Under the pieces are notes generated by a model. It ran no database searches and was not told the origin of the DNA. It saw only the letters and a program-made list of their open reading frames with translations. From NCBI GenBank assembly GCA_021787035.1, contig JAJYMM010000173.1, positions 1 to 64,000 of the forward strand: a stretch of DNA of 64,000 bases. The letters run 5' to 3'. Source of the DNA: Actinomycetes bacterium. Its GTDB lineage: Bacteria > Actinomycetota > Acidimicrobiia > Acidimicrobiales > Palsa-688. Both the position numbers and the translations under genes were made by a program. Every line of letters starts with the position of its first letter. The stretch's first letter is position 1. This document shows positions 1 through 8,817 of this stretch, piece by piece.

Positions 1-23
1 CCCTGAACCTGGACCAAACCGGG

Positions 24-1448
24 TCAAATCCGGCCGAGGCGGTACGAGGCCGAGGCCGGTGGGACGCTGCCTGAAGCCACAACCGGCACCTTCGCTGTCC
101 CTCCGGGGAAAGAGACGAGCACGGTGCCGAGTTGCTCGCCCGTCTTAGCGCTGGGCAGGTGCGAGATGCCCGGTGAAAGATCCACCCGGTCACTCGCCGC
201 TTCACCGGGGATGCCGAGCGTACTGACCGCCTGGGTGGTCACGGCCACGGCCTGCTTCCCCCACGGAGCATCGAGGGTGAGCACCTTCGTGCCCTTTGGC
301 AGCACCGTTACCTGGGAAACGCTCGAAAACGCAGCCACGCTCAGGCGTTCGGCCTCGTCCAGAGCTGACGTCAGTGGCTGCTGGCCACCCTGGTTCAACA
401 CGGCCCCGAGCACCGTCAAGTTCCGCCCATCGACGGTCCTTTGAGCGGCGAACACGAAGTTGCCGCCAGCCTGGGGGGTGGAACCCGTTTTGATGCCGAT
501 GATGCCGTCATGGCCAAGGGCGTAGTCGTAGTTGTACACGGTCCCCGCTACAGGAAGTGTGACCTGGGGCATGGCCACGATCTCCCGGAGCACCGGCTGA
601 GCCATGACATAGGTCGCGAGACGGACCATGTCCGCCGCGCTCCCGGCGCTCTGGGGGTCAAGCCCAGCCGGGTCGGCGTAATGGGTGGTGCTGAGGCCGA
701 GCTGCTGGGCCTCGGAGTTCATCTTGCTCACGAAGGCCGGGACGCTGCCGGCGTCCCAGTCGGCGAGGATGACGGCCACGTTGTCGGCCGAGGGGACGAG
801 GAGGGCTTCCAAGGCCTGCAGCTCCGTCAGGCTCTCACCGGCCGCGACCGCCGCTACCGAGTCCTGCTGAGCGAGGTCTGCCGAGTAGGCCGCGGCATCC
901 GCGGGCGTCACTGTAATAGCCGGCCCTTGTTGCCCGGGGGACAGGGGGTGGTCCTTCAAGACCACCAGCGCGGTCATCAGCTTGGTAACACTCGCCAGAG
1001 GGAGCGCCTCGTTCGCTCGCAAGGCTCCAATCTGGCCGAGCCCTTCGACCTCGACGTCCGCTGAGCCCTGCGCAGGTAAGGGCAGCCCTGGCGGGTTACC
1101 CGAAGCCACCAGGTGGGCGGGGAGGACGTTGGCCACGTCGAGGGGAGGGACCGACCTGCTCAGCTGGATCCCGCAGAACAGGGCTACTAGTAGGGCGACA
1201 ATGACGAGGCCCACCACCGTCCGCCGGAGGCGGAGCAGGGCGGGCGTCGGCCGACCTCCGTGGTGCACCGGCCCTCGTGCACCAAGCACTGGCGGCGGGA
1301 CAGGCGGACCGGCCGATCGAGCCACGCCGGAAGGACCGGTCGCGCCGGCGCGCCGCGCGGGAGAACGCCTGACGGCATGCTGGCCCTCCCGAGGGGCGCG
1401 AGAGGGCTCCGTGCTACGAGGGGGACGAGGCATCCGGCCCAACATCAT
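24..1448 (-). CDS. D-alanyl-D-alanine carboxypeptidase (peptidase S11, PBP5-like)
   Basis: Penicillin-binding D,D-carboxypeptidase that trims pentapeptide stems of peptidoglycan outside the membrane. All three active-site motifs are visible in order: SVTK (SxxK) in ASVTKLMTAL, SADN in PSADNVAVILAD, and KTG in GIKTGSTPQAGG. A single hydrophobic segment (LVIVALLVALFCGIQL) after a basic, Pro/Arg-rich cytoplasmic stretch is the probable signal anchor. The frame stays open back to 1694, but that part is only the translation of a 15-bp tandem repeat. I therefore place the start at the ATG-ATG pair at 1448/1445; 1433 or 1496 are alternatives, and no clear ribosome site decides. The C-terminal domain is short of strong features. 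Function is clear; the exact start is not. Confidence 0.85.
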   Translation of the reverse strand: MMLGRMPRPPRSTEPSRAPREGQHAVRRSPARRAGATGPSGVARSAGPPVPPPVLGARGPVHHGGRPTPALLRLRRTVVGLVIVALLVALFCGIQLSRSVPPLDVANVLPAHLVASGNPPGLPLPAQGSADVEVEGLGQIGALRANEALPLASVTKLMTALVVLKDHPLSPGQQGPAITVTPADAAAYSADLAQQDSVAAVAAGESLTELQALEALLVPSADNVAVILADWDAGSVPAFVSKMNSEAQQLGLSTTHYADPAGLDPQSAGSAADMVRLATYVMAQPVLREIVAMPQVTLPVAGTVYNYDYALGHDGIIGIKTGSTPQAGGNFVFAAQRTVDGRNLTVLGAVLNQGGQQPLTSALDEAERLSVAAFSSVSQVTVLPKGTKVLTLDAPWGKQAVAVTTQAVSTLGIPGEAASDRVDLSPGISHLPSAKTGEQLGTVLVSFPGGTAKVPVVASGSVPPASASYRLGRI

Positions 1449-1555
1449 GGCCGAGGGGAGGGCCCCGTGCCAAGTGAGGTTCACCTCAGCCCCCATCAAG
1501 TGAGGATTCGAACGCCACCGGCCGGTGGCGCCGGCCAGGCCGGTGGCGCCACTCC

Positions 1556-1680
1556 GCCAGTGGGGAGCGGGCCAGTGGGGAGCGGGCCAGTGGGGAGCGG
1601 GCCAGTGGGGAGCGGGCCAGTGGGGAGCGGGCCAGTGGGGAGCGGGCCAGTGGGGAGCGGGCCAGTGGGGAGCGGGCCAG
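1556..1680. repeat. 15-bp tandem repeat, 8 copies plus 5 bp
   Basis: Eight identical copies of GCCAGTGGGGAGCGG followed by a partial ninth. It lies between the divergent carboxypeptidase and pgsA genes, so it may separate or overlap their promoters. Copies are perfect, which suggests recent expansion. Because the unit is a multiple of three it creates artificial WPAPH-type repeat peptides in open frames on both strands; none looks like a real protein. Confidence 0.95.
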
Positions 1681-1719
1681 CGAAGCGGTCGCACCGGGCG
1701 CCCGCACTAAGTTCGACCC

Positions 1720-2355
1720 GTGGTCCAAAGGCCAACTCGCAGGGTCGGTGAGGACCGGATCTTCACAATCCCCAACGTCGTGAGCACGGTACGCCTCGCG
1801 TTGGTACCAGTCTTCGTGTGGCTGCTCGCCCAACCGCGCCGCCAAGACTGGTTCGCTGCTGCCGTGCTCCTCGCCGTGCTCGGCTTCACCGACGGGCTAG
1901 ACGGCCAGCTCGCTCGACGGCTCCGCCAGGTCACCAACCTGGGCAAAGTGCTGGACACCGTGGCCGACCGCGTCCTGCTCGGCGCCGCCGTGATCGGCAC
2001 GCTCGTTGCCGGCGCCGTGCCCGTCGGGGTCGCCATAGCAGCTATTGCCCGCGAGGGCCTCGTCGCGACGATGGCGGTTGTGCTGGTGCTAGCCGGCGGA
2101 GGGCGCGTGGACGTGGTAAGGCTCGGCAAGGCTGGCACCTTCGGCCTTATGTGCGCGTTCCCGCTGTTCCTGGCGGGTAGCTCGACCGTCGGGTGGCACC
2201 ACGTTGCCACGGTCCTCGCTTGGTTTGCCGCCATTCCAGGCCTCGTGCTCGCCTGGGCGTCACTGGCGGTGTACGCCCCCAAAGCTCGTGACGCGCTCGC
2301 GAACCGGCGGAGCGGCGCCCGGGGGTCACCGGGCGGAACGGCCGGGGGGTCGTAG
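1720..2355 (+). CDS. pgsA: CDP-alcohol phosphatidyltransferase, PgsA-type
   Basis: Membrane enzyme that joins CDP-diacylglycerol to an alcohol phosphate; the likely product is phosphatidylglycerol phosphate. The family signature D-x2-D-G-x2-A-R-x8-G-x3-D-x3-D is complete, running from DGLDGQLAR through NLGKVLDTVAD, about residues 58-84. Hydrophobic helices flank it (VFVWLLA, FAAAVLLAVLGF, AAVIGTLVAGA, GLVATMAVVLVLAGG). The 211 residues fit the family length. Start is the GTG at 1720 (VVQRPTRRVGEDRIFTIPN); the TIPN-x3-R N-terminus is typical of PgsA. Other actinobacterial members make phosphatidylinositol phosphate or cardiolipin, so the precise alcohol substrate is inferred. It is followed by pyrE on the same strand after about 95 bp. 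Confidence 0.85.
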   Translation: MVQRPTRRVGEDRIFTIPNVVSTVRLALVPVFVWLLAQPRRQDWFAAAVLLAVLGFTDGLDGQLARRLRQVTNLGKVLDTVADRVLLGAAVIGTLVAGAVPVGVAIAAIAREGLVATMAVVLVLAGGGRVDVVRLGKAGTFGLMCAFPLFLAGSSTVGWHHVATVLAWFAAIPGLVLAWASLAVYAPKARDALANRRSGARGSPGGTAGGS

Positions 2356-2390
2356 CGGGACCGGTGGTGCAACGGCGACCGGAACGGCGA

Positions 2391-2424
2391 GCGCGGGTGA
2401 TGGGCCGGCGCGGGTGATGGGCCG
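2391..2424. repeat. 17-bp tandem duplication upstream of pyrE
   Basis: Two identical copies of GCGCGGGTGATGGGCCG in the short gap between pgsA and pyrE, ending about 25 bp before the pyrE start. Confidence 0.85.
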
Positions 2425-2449
2425 GCGCGAGCTCGGGCATCATGGCTGA

Positions 2450-3004
2450 ATGGACAGAAAAGAGCTAGCTCGCCGCCTGCAGGCAGTGTGCTACCTGAGC
2501 GGGCGTTTCGTGCTCCGCTCTGGGCAGGTCGCGGACTTCTACTTCGACAAATACATGTTCGAGTCCGATCCGGGGCTCTTGCAGGCCGTTGCCGAGCTCG
2601 CGATCCCCCTCGTGCCGGCCGGTACCGACATGCTCGCCGGCCTTGAGCTCGGCGGGGTCCCCTTGTCCACCGCTCTGTCCTTGGCAACCGGCCTGCCACA
2701 GGTGCTCGTGCGCAAGGAGGCCAAAACCTACGGCACGGCGAAGCTGGCAGAAGGCCCCGACGTCGCCGGCAAGCGCCTCTTGGTCGTCGAGGACGTCGTG
2801 ACGACGGGGGGGCAGGTCGTGGCGTCCACCGGCGACCTCCGCGACCGTGGTGCCGTGGTCGACCAGGTGCTCTGCGCGATCGACCGCAGGCCCCAAACAG
2901 GGACTGGGCAGCCGGGGGCCTCGGCCGGCGCAAGCAAGCTCGACGAGGCTGGTTTGGAGCTGCTGGCACTCTTCACAGCGACAGAGCTCACCGCCCAGGC
3001 GTAG
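2450..3004 (+). CDS. pyrE: Orotate phosphoribosyltransferase
   Basis: Pyrimidine biosynthesis enzyme making orotidine monophosphate from orotate and PRPP in the cytoplasm. The PRPP-binding signature is plain: LLVVEDVVTTGGQV at about residues 107-120. The catalytic-loop region RKEAKTYGTAK at about 85-95 and the N-terminal SGRFVLRSGQVADFYFDK are also typical. Length 184 residues matches the family. The start ATG at 2450 has only a weak ribosome site. The C-terminus is slightly extended (SKLDEAGLELLALFTATELTAQA), which is normal for actinobacterial members. The neighbouring genes are not pyrimidine genes, so it is not in a pyr operon here. Confidence 0.95.
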   Translation: MDRKELARRLQAVCYLSGRFVLRSGQVADFYFDKYMFESDPGLLQAVAELAIPLVPAGTDMLAGLELGGVPLSTALSLATGLPQVLVRKEAKTYGTAKLAEGPDVAGKRLLVVEDVVTTGGQVVASTGDLRDRGAVVDQVLCAIDRRPQTGTGQPGASAGASKLDEAGLELLALFTATELTAQA

Positions 3005-3060
3005 CGACACCAACCTTGATGCCACGAGCATGTAGCGCCCCGAGCGCCCGAGTATTACCG

Positions 3061-3124
3061 CCGCCGGCAAATAGCGCCGCCGGCAAATAGCGCCGCCGGC
3101 AAATAGCGCCGCCGGCAAATAGCG
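3061..3124. repeat. 16-bp tandem repeat, 4 copies
   Basis: Four perfect copies of CCGCCGGCAAATAGCG between the convergent pyrE and altronate dehydratase genes. Each unit contains a CGCCGGC near-palindrome. It could affect termination of either gene, but it is not a standard hairpin-plus-U terminator. Confidence 0.95.
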
Positions 3125-3143
3125 GTAGTGCTGGCACCAGACG

Positions 3144-4724
3144 CTAGAGGACCGCTCCCAGCTGCCAGGGCGTGAACTCCTCGTCCAGCTGCCAGGGCGT
3201 GAACTCCTCGTCGCCGAAGCCGAGCTCCTCGCTCTTGGTCGTCTGCCCGGACGCTACGGCCAGCACGAGGTCGAAGATGTCACGGCCAACCTCTTGCACG
3301 CTCTTGGTCCCATCGAGAACGACACCGCAATTGACGTCCATGTCCTCGGTCATGCGCTCGTAGGTGTCAGTGTTCGTGGCCAGCTTGATGCACGGTGCAG
3401 GCTTTGACCCAAAGACCGACCCGCGCCCGGTCGTGAAGCACACGACATTGGCGCCGCCGGCGACCATCCCCGTCACCGACACTGGGTCATAGCCCGGCGT
3501 GTCCATGAAGACGAAGCCCTTCGAGCGAACTGGTTCGGCGTACTCGTAGACAGCGCAGAGGTTGCTGGTACCACCCTTGGCCACGGCACCCAACGACTTT
3601 TCCAGGATCGTAGTGAGCCCGCCCTCCTTGTTGCCCGGAGAGGGGTTGTTGTCGAGGCTCGCCCCGCTGCGGCTCACGTACTCCTCCCACCAGTGGATGC
3701 GCTCGAGGAGGCGCTCGGCCACATCCCGGGATTCGGCTCGTCTGGTGAGCAGGTGCTCAGCGCCGTATATCTCGGGCGTCTCCCCTAGGATCGCCGTGCC
3801 ACCATTGGCGACGAGCAGGTCCGCAGCAGCTCCAAGTGCAGGGTTCGCGGTGATGCCGGAATAACCGTCCGATCCACCACATTCGAGCCCGAGCACGAGC
3901 TCGCTCGCAGGGACAGTGCTGCGCCGCACCTTGTCTGCCTCGGCAGCCATCTCGACGACGCGCTCGGTTGCCTGCCGGACGGTCGCCCTCGTACCCCCGC
4001 TCCCCTGGATCGTCATTGCGGCAACCGGCGTGGTTTCAGGCAGGTCAAACCCTTCGGTGAGAGCGCGCACTTGGTTGACCTCACACCCGAGCCCGAGGAC
4101 AACCAGCCCTGCGAAATTGGCGTGCGCCGCGTAGCCGCTCAATACTCGGCGTAGCAGATCGAAGCCCTCACCGCTGCCGGCCATCCCGCACCCTGAGCCG
4201 TGGGTGAGGGCGACGACGCCGTCCACGTTGGGGTACTGCTCGAGGAGGCCCTGCCCCGGCACGAACTGGGCGGCGATCATCCGTGCCACCGTCGCCGAAC
4301 AGTTGACCGACGTGATGACCCCGATGTAGTTGCGAGTGGCTACCCGCCCGTCCGGCCTCACGAAGCCCTGGAAGGTTGCCCGGAGCTCCGGGGGCACCAA
4401 GGCGGCCTCCTTGCGGTCCTGGCCGAACGCGTAGTCGCGCTCCCCCTCCGCGAACGCGAGGTTGTGGGTGTGAACGTGCTCGCCGCTCGCTATGTCACGA
4501 CTTGCAATCCCTATGACCTGGCCGTACTTGTGGACCGGAGCACCGGCGGCCACGTCTTTGGTCGCGACCTTGTGACCCGCGGGCACCCTGTCGCGGACGT
4601 GCACGGTGTTGCCACCCGCCAAGACGGTGGCGCCCGGTTGGACGTCCTGAGCCGCCACGGCCACCTCGTCAGCGGGGTGGAGCTGCAGGCAGCGCGGCGG
4701 GCTTGAAGTGCCGAGGATCGTCAT
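3144..4724 (-). CDS. uxaA: Altronate dehydratase family protein (UxaA-type)
   Basis: Full-length UxaA/GarD-family sugar-acid dehydratase: an N-terminal SAF domain (about residues 15-90, with GATVLAGGNTVHVRDRVPAGHKVA) joined to the large catalytic domain. Visible family motifs include THGSGCGMAGSGEG, LVLGLECGGSDGYSGITANP and FTTGRGSVFGSKPAPCIKLATN, with conserved Cys and His residues that bind the metal. The expected role is dehydration of altronate (galacturonate pathway) to 2-keto-3-deoxygluconate; galactarate or related acids are possible. The last codons carry a 9-residue in-frame duplication (DEEFTPWQL twice) from a 27-bp tandem repeat at 3158-3211. It overlaps the upstream TMEM175-type gene by four bases (ATGA), so the two are probably co-translated. 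Confidence 0.88.
   Translation of the reverse strand: MTILGTSSPPRCLQLHPADEVAVAAQDVQPGATVLAGGNTVHVRDRVPAGHKVATKDVAAGAPVHKYGQVIGIASRDIASGEHVHTHNLAFAEGERDYAFGQDRKEAALVPPELRATFQGFVRPDGRVATRNYIGVITSVNCSATVARMIAAQFVPGQGLLEQYPNVDGVVALTHGSGCGMAGSGEGFDLLRRVLSGYAAHANFAGLVVLGLGCEVNQVRALTEGFDLPETTPVAAMTIQGSGGTRATVRQATERVVEMAAEADKVRRSTVPASELVLGLECGGSDGYSGITANPALGAAADLLVANGGTAILGETPEIYGAEHLLTRRAESRDVAERLLERIHWWEEYVSRSGASLDNNPSPGNKEGGLTTILEKSLGAVAKGGTSNLCAVYEYAEPVRSKGFVFMDTPGYDPVSVTGMVAGGANVVCFTTGRGSVFGSKPAPCIKLATNTDTYERMTEDMDVNCGVVLDGTKSVQEVGRDIFDLVLAVASGQTTKSEELGFGDEEFTPWQLDEEFTPWQLGAVL
3158..3211. repeat. 27-bp perfect tandem duplication in uxaA 3' end
   Basis: Copies at 3158-3184 and 3185-3211 are identical. 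The duplication keeps frame and repeats nine residues just before the natural family C-terminus (EFTPWQLGAVL). Confidence 0.95.
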
Positions 4725-5416
4725 GGGGACTTTCTACTCCGTCCTGCCATCTCTACGCGCTCTAGGCGCCGGTCGGGCACGAACCACATCACCGACACGA
4801 TGGCGAAGCACCCGTAGGAGATCCAGGGCGTGACGAAGGCTAACCCCGTGGCTAGCGCGTAGATGGCGAGCGACAAGCGCCCTTTCAGGTCGCCGCCAAT
4901 GGCCGTCGCGACGGCTGACGAGGGACCGTCGGCCCGGATGATCGACATCTGGAGCACCGTCCAGGCAAGCGCGGAACACAGCGCGACGAAGCCGTACACC
5001 GCTGCTGGCGCGTGGTCGCGGTAGTCCGCGCCCACCCATTCAGTTAGGACCGGGATAAGCGACAACCAGAAAAGCAGGTGCAGGTTGGCCCACATGACGG
5101 CACCTGTGCAGCGGCGGGTAGCTCGGAGGAGGTGGTGGTGGTTGCTCCAATAGATCCCTATGAACGCGAAGCTCAAGATGTACACGAGCAGCTCTGGGAG
5201 GCGGGTTCGGAGGGCCGTGAACGTACCCGCCACCGGGCTTCGGAGCTCGAAGGCCATGATCGTGATGATCACGGCCAGGACCCCGTCGCTGAAGGCTGCG
5301 ATGCGCCCCGTCTCGCGCTCTGCCTCCTCGCTACGGGCAAAGCGCGAGACCTCCGCCTCGGCCGCCGATGCGGCAGCTTCATGGGCCGTCATCGCGACAA
5401 GTCTCGCGCCCGGCAC
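4721..5416 (-). CDS. TMEM175/DUF1211 family potassium channel-like membrane protein
   Basis: Integral membrane protein with six predicted helices. The family hallmark RxxxFSDGV is present near residue 38 (GRIAAFSDGVLAVIITIMAFEL), followed by FAFIGIYWSNHHHLL and a second set of helices ending at FAIVSVMWFVPDRR. Bacterial members with a single repeat assemble into potassium-selective channels. Start is the GTG at 5416; the ATG at 5392 (MTAHEAAASAAEAE) is equally possible. It is immediately upstream of, and overlaps, the altronate dehydratase gene, but no functional link between ion flux and sugar-acid breakdown is known to me. Confidence 0.8.
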   Translation of the reverse strand: MPGARLVAMTAHEAAASAAEAEVSRFARSEEAERETGRIAAFSDGVLAVIITIMAFELRSPVAGTFTALRTRLPELLVYILSFAFIGIYWSNHHHLLRATRRCTGAVMWANLHLLFWLSLIPVLTEWVGADYRDHAPAAVYGFVALCSALAWTVLQMSIIRADGPSSAVATAIGGDLKGRLSLAIYALATGLAFVTPWISYGCFAIVSVMWFVPDRRLERVEMAGRSRKSP

Positions 5417-5475
5417 GATCCACCAACGGCCCGGCGCGACCCGCCAGCCTGCGGCGGGCTTATGACCGAGTGGCG

Positions 5476-8214
5476 CTAGCGCAAGTGCCTGGTGTCTTCG
5501 TCCAAGACAGCCCGGAGAGCCGGGTCCACACGGAGGCGGGCATCGACTACCACGACGCCTCCCGGCCCGCAGATGACGGGGTTGCAGTCCAGCTCGGCGA
5601 TCTCGGGAAGGTCCTCGGCAAGCCGGCTAACGCGATGGAGGACCTGGACAAGCGCCTTCATGTCGACCGCCGGCCTGCCCCTGTAACCGGTGAGCAACGC
5701 CGAGCCATGCAACCCGTTCACCATTTCTTCCGCGTCCAAATCGGTGAGCGGGGCAAGGCGGGTGACGTGGTCACCGAGGACCTCGACTGCGACGCCACCT
5801 AGGCCGAACACCACGAGCGGCCCGAAGGACGGGTCCTGCAAGGCACCCACGATGACTTCGACCCCGCCGGCCGGCGCCATCGGCTGGAGGAGAGCGCCTG
5901 TCATCTCCGCGCCAAAGGCGTCCTTCATGGCCTCGTACGCGGCTGCCACCTCTTCCTGACCTGTGAGGCCGAGGCGGACGCCGCCGCCCTCGCTCTTGTG
6001 AAGGGGGCCAAGCACTTTGAGGGCGACCGGGCCACCGATGTCTTCGGCCAACTTGCCCGCCGCCTCGGCGCTGTAGGCCTCGACCGTTCGCGCCACCGGC
6101 ACACCGAAGGCGGCCAGTACGTCCATAGCTGCAGAACCGCCGACCCAGCCGGCCGCGAGGCCTCCGTCCTCCGCCCGTGGGAGCCTGCGGCGCGCCTCGT
6201 TGACGTCCACATCATCGAGGGCCGGGGTGGTACCGGCGGCCCGTTGGCGCCAAACGCTGTAACGCAGGGCGTGCGCCAGCCCCCTCACGGCAGTCTCGGG
6301 ATAGGTGAAGCTCGGCACGGGGTAGCGGCCAGCGCGCAGGACCTCCCGACCGCTTTCCTCGGCACCGAGAAGGCTGGCGACGACCGGACGTGCGTCGCCG
6401 GCGTCCGCAGCCTTGCCAACTGCGGCCACGATCGCTGCGGCGACGTCGTCGGTCCGCCTGTTTACGAGCGGTGGTGTGAAGTTGACCACCACTGCATCGA
6501 CCTCCCCGCTGCGGAGCAGCAGTTCGAGGACCGACTCGTACATGGGGGCATTGGCTTCAGCACCGAGGTCGATCGGGTTGCTCGTGCCTCCATTCCTCGG
6601 GCAGAGCTCGGCGATCTTACGCTGGAGGTCCTCCGAAAACTCCGGGACCTGGAGGCCGTTGGCATCACATGCGTCGACGGCCTGCACGCCGGGGCCACCT
6701 ACGTTCGAGAGCACCCCGACCCGCAGCCCACGGCCAAGCGGCTGCGACCCGACGACCTGGGCTACGTCGAACATGTCCTCGATCGTGTCCACACCGATCA
6801 CACCGGTCTGGTGGAACAGGGCGCTCACGGCTTCGCTCGAGCTTGCAAGGGCCGCCGTGTGCGACGAAGCGGCCCGCCGGCCCACGGCGCTCCGGCCCCC
6901 CTTGACCGCGATCACCGGCTTCTTGCGGCTCAGCTGGCGAGCCAGTCGTGCGAACTTGCGCGGGTTCCCAAATGACTCGAGGTAGAGCAACCCAACCTGG
7001 GTAGCGCTGTCCTCCGACCACCAGCTGAGTAGGTCGTTGCCGCTGACGTCGGCCTTGTTGCCCATCGAGACGAACGAGGAGAGCCCGATGCCACGCCTCT
7101 TGGCGTCGGCCAAGAGCGCGATCCCGAGGCCCCCGGACTGGGAGGCAAACCCGAGGCTGCCGGCGGTCGGGGTGTCCTTCGCGAAAGTGGCGTTCATCGA
7201 GATCTCGGGCGCGGTGTTGAGCACGCCAAAACAGTTGGGGCCGACCATGCGCATGCCATGCGAATGGGCGAGGCGCGCCACCTCGCGCTCCAAGTCCACC
7301 ATGCCGTCCTCGGCGAAGTGGGACGACACCACGACGAGGCTGCCAACGCCCTTCCTGCCACAGGCCTCCACTACCTCTGGGACCCCGCGTGCCGGCACGG
7401 CCACAACTGCCATGTCGACTGGCCCGGGGACGGCCTCTATGTTCGGGAAGCACGGCAAGCTGGCAACGTGGGTGGCCGAGGGGTTGACCGGGTAGACGGG
7501 GCCCTGGAAGGCGCCGTTGACCAGGTTGCGTACGAGCTCGTGGCCCACCGTCCCGGGCGTGCGCGACGCGCCGATGACGGCGACGGAGCGGGGCTCGAGC
7601 AGGCGCTTGATGCTCCGCGCGGCGGCCAGCCGGTCGCGCTCATAGAGAGCGGCAAGCGCGTCACGAGTCGGTGAGATGTCCATGAGGACCGTCATCTCGC
7701 CCGCCTCGAGCTTGGAGCTCTCGGTGAAGCCTGCGTCCCGGAATACCTTGGTCATCTGGGTGTTCTCGAGCAGGACCTCGGCCCTGAAGCGCTTCAGACC
7801 GAACCGGCGCCCCTCGCTCGCTAGGTACTCGAGTAACAGGGTCCCGATCCCGAGGCCCTGGTAAGGGTCGTCGACCACGAAGGCCACCTCAGCCACGTCG
7901 CTCCCTGGAAGGCGGTCGTACTGGGCGAGGCCTACCAGCTGCCCGCTCCGCTCCGCGGCGAGCGCCAAGTGCTGCTGACCGCCTTGGGCCAGGAGACGGG
8001 TGAGCTCGTCCTCGGAGAGCTCGGGGTGGGGACCAAAATAACGCAGGCGGACAGACTCGGCCGAAAGCCGGGAATGCAGCTCCGAAACCGCCTTTGCGTC
8101 ATCTGCCGTCAACGGCCTCACCCTGGCCGTCGAGCCGTCAGAGAGGATCACGTCTTTGGCCCAGGGGGCTGAGCTATTTGACGGGGCGGGGGTCGCCGGG
8201 GGGAAAAAGGTCAT
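5476..8214 (-). CDS. GNAT acetyltransferase fused to ADP-forming acyl-CoA synthetase
   Basis: A 912-residue fusion. An N-terminal GNAT domain (about residues 20-170) shows VAEVAFVVDDPYQGLGIGTLLLEYLA, the acetyl-CoA pyrophosphate loop. It is followed by the CoA-binding and ligase domains of NDP-forming acyl-CoA synthetases (SVAVIGASRTPGTVGHELVRNL), with the phosphohistidine segment ASSHTAALASSSE, and a C-terminal ATP-grasp domain (GPVALKVLGPLHKSEGGGVRLG). Related Pat proteins acetylate lysines of metabolic enzymes, but in those the synthetase part is often inactive; here the His is kept. Start at 8214 is fixed by AAGGAGAC upstream and by the family N-terminus; the frame runs open to 8556 without meaning. 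The start overlaps the stop of the upstream PNPOx gene (ATGA). Confidence 0.87.
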   Translation of the reverse strand: MTFFPPATPAPSNSSAPWAKDVILSDGSTARVRPLTADDAKAVSELHSRLSAESVRLRYFGPHPELSEDELTRLLAQGGQQHLALAAERSGQLVGLAQYDRLPGSDVAEVAFVVDDPYQGLGIGTLLLEYLASEGRRFGLKRFRAEVLLENTQMTKVFRDAGFTESSKLEAGEMTVLMDISPTRDALAALYERDRLAAARSIKRLLEPRSVAVIGASRTPGTVGHELVRNLVNGAFQGPVYPVNPSATHVASLPCFPNIEAVPGPVDMAVVAVPARGVPEVVEACGRKGVGSLVVVSSHFAEDGMVDLEREVARLAHSHGMRMVGPNCFGVLNTAPEISMNATFAKDTPTAGSLGFASQSGGLGIALLADAKRRGIGLSSFVSMGNKADVSGNDLLSWWSEDSATQVGLLYLESFGNPRKFARLARQLSRKKPVIAVKGGRSAVGRRAASSHTAALASSSEAVSALFHQTGVIGVDTIEDMFDVAQVVGSQPLGRGLRVGVLSNVGGPGVQAVDACDANGLQVPEFSEDLQRKIAELCPRNGGTSNPIDLGAEANAPMYESVLELLLRSGEVDAVVVNFTPPLVNRRTDDVAAAIVAAVGKAADAGDARPVVASLLGAEESGREVLRAGRYPVPSFTYPETAVRGLAHALRYSVWRQRAAGTTPALDDVDVNEARRRLPRAEDGGLAAGWVGGSAAMDVLAAFGVPVARTVEAYSAEAAGKLAEDIGGPVALKVLGPLHKSEGGGVRLGLTGQEEVAAAYEAMKDAFGAEMTGALLQPMAPAGGVEVIVGALQDPSFGPLVVFGLGGVAVEVLGDHVTRLAPLTDLDAEEMVNGLHGSALLTGYRGRPAVDMKALVQVLHRVSRLAEDLPEIAELDCNPVICGPGGVVVVDARLRVDPALRAVLDEDTRHLR

Positions 8215-8735
8215 CGAGCCGTCTCCTTTTTGGCCTTTGTAATTGGTGAAATCGTTGATCGTGTTCGCTGCGCGCCAGCGTATTGCCACCCTGTGACGAG
8301 CTCGATCGAGACCGAGAGCACAACCGTCGCGTCCTCGGCCACGAGGGGCAGGCCGGGCGGGTTGGGGCGGCGGGCCTGCCTCGGCGCCTCGCGTCCATGG
8401 AGCTCTGCTCGCCCTTGCACGAGCACTTCCCACCGCTCGCTCTGGTCGGGACTGGTCGCACCTGTATGGAAAGCGACGACCCCGGGTTGGCCAAGGCTCG
8501 CGCCGAGCAAACCAAGCGCAGCGCGTACCAGCAACCGCCCTCCATCGAGTGAGCACGTCACCGGTACCACGAGGGGGAGGGCGCCTTGCGAAAGCGCTAG
8601 GTGCCCCGAGGAAGCACTCGCCAGCAGCTGCATGCAGCGCGCGGGCAAGAGGCGCTCGGCGGGACTGCTGCGCTGGCCGCTACCTGCCAGCGAACCCGTG
8701 AGCACCGACAGCGGCGCAGGAGCCATGCCCCTCAT
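8211..8735 (-). CDS. Pyridoxamine 5'-phosphate oxidase-like flavin-binding protein
   Basis: Recognised by its match to the second PNPOx protein in this window. PLVVPVTCSLDGGRLLVR aligns with PEIFPVNFALEGRSVVFS, and VVAFHTGATSPDQSERWEVL aligns with IAFEADSIDPTTHEGWDVV. This is the split-barrel FMN- or F420-binding fold. The N-terminal helix (RLLPARCMQLLASASSGHLAL) is also in register. Starts at 8735, 8726 or an internal GTG near 8705 are all possible; none has a good ribosome site. The stop codon overlaps the start of the GNAT-synthetase gene by four bases, so the pair is translationally coupled. A long plus-strand frame (8230-8802) over the same DNA is its shadow. Substrate unknown. Confidence 0.7.
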   Translation of the reverse strand: MRGMAPAPLSVLTGSLAGSGQRSSPAERLLPARCMQLLASASSGHLALSQGALPLVVPVTCSLDGGRLLVRAALGLLGASLGQPGVVAFHTGATSPDQSERWEVLVQGRAELHGREAPRQARRPNPPGLPLVAEDATVVLSVSIELVTGWQYAGAQRTRSTISPITKAKKETAR

Positions 8736-8817
8736 GGTCTCCCAGCGAAGTGGGTCCTGGGGAGGGCCGAAGGGCCCGGTCCGCCAGGTCGTTGGGCAGT
8801 AAGCTGCGCCAGGAAAG

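Noticed and set aside
1556-1680. CRISPR array
   Set aside because: Repeats of 15 bp are contiguous with no spacers, and no cas gene is present; the 3061-3124 and 57935-57986 tracts fail for the same reason.
1496-1694. WPAPH-repeat N-terminal extension of the carboxypeptidase
   Set aside because: It is only the translation of a 15-bp DNA repeat and lies beyond plausible starts; no homology-like sequence.
1707-2969. 420-codon minus-strand open frame over pgsA and pyrE
   Set aside because: Arg/Pro/Ser-rich shadow of two clear plus-strand genes; no family motif.
8230-8802. 190-codon plus-strand frame as a gene
   Set aside because: The opposite strand encodes a PNPOx-like protein matching the paralogue at 10340; the plus frame is Ser/Arg-rich shadow.
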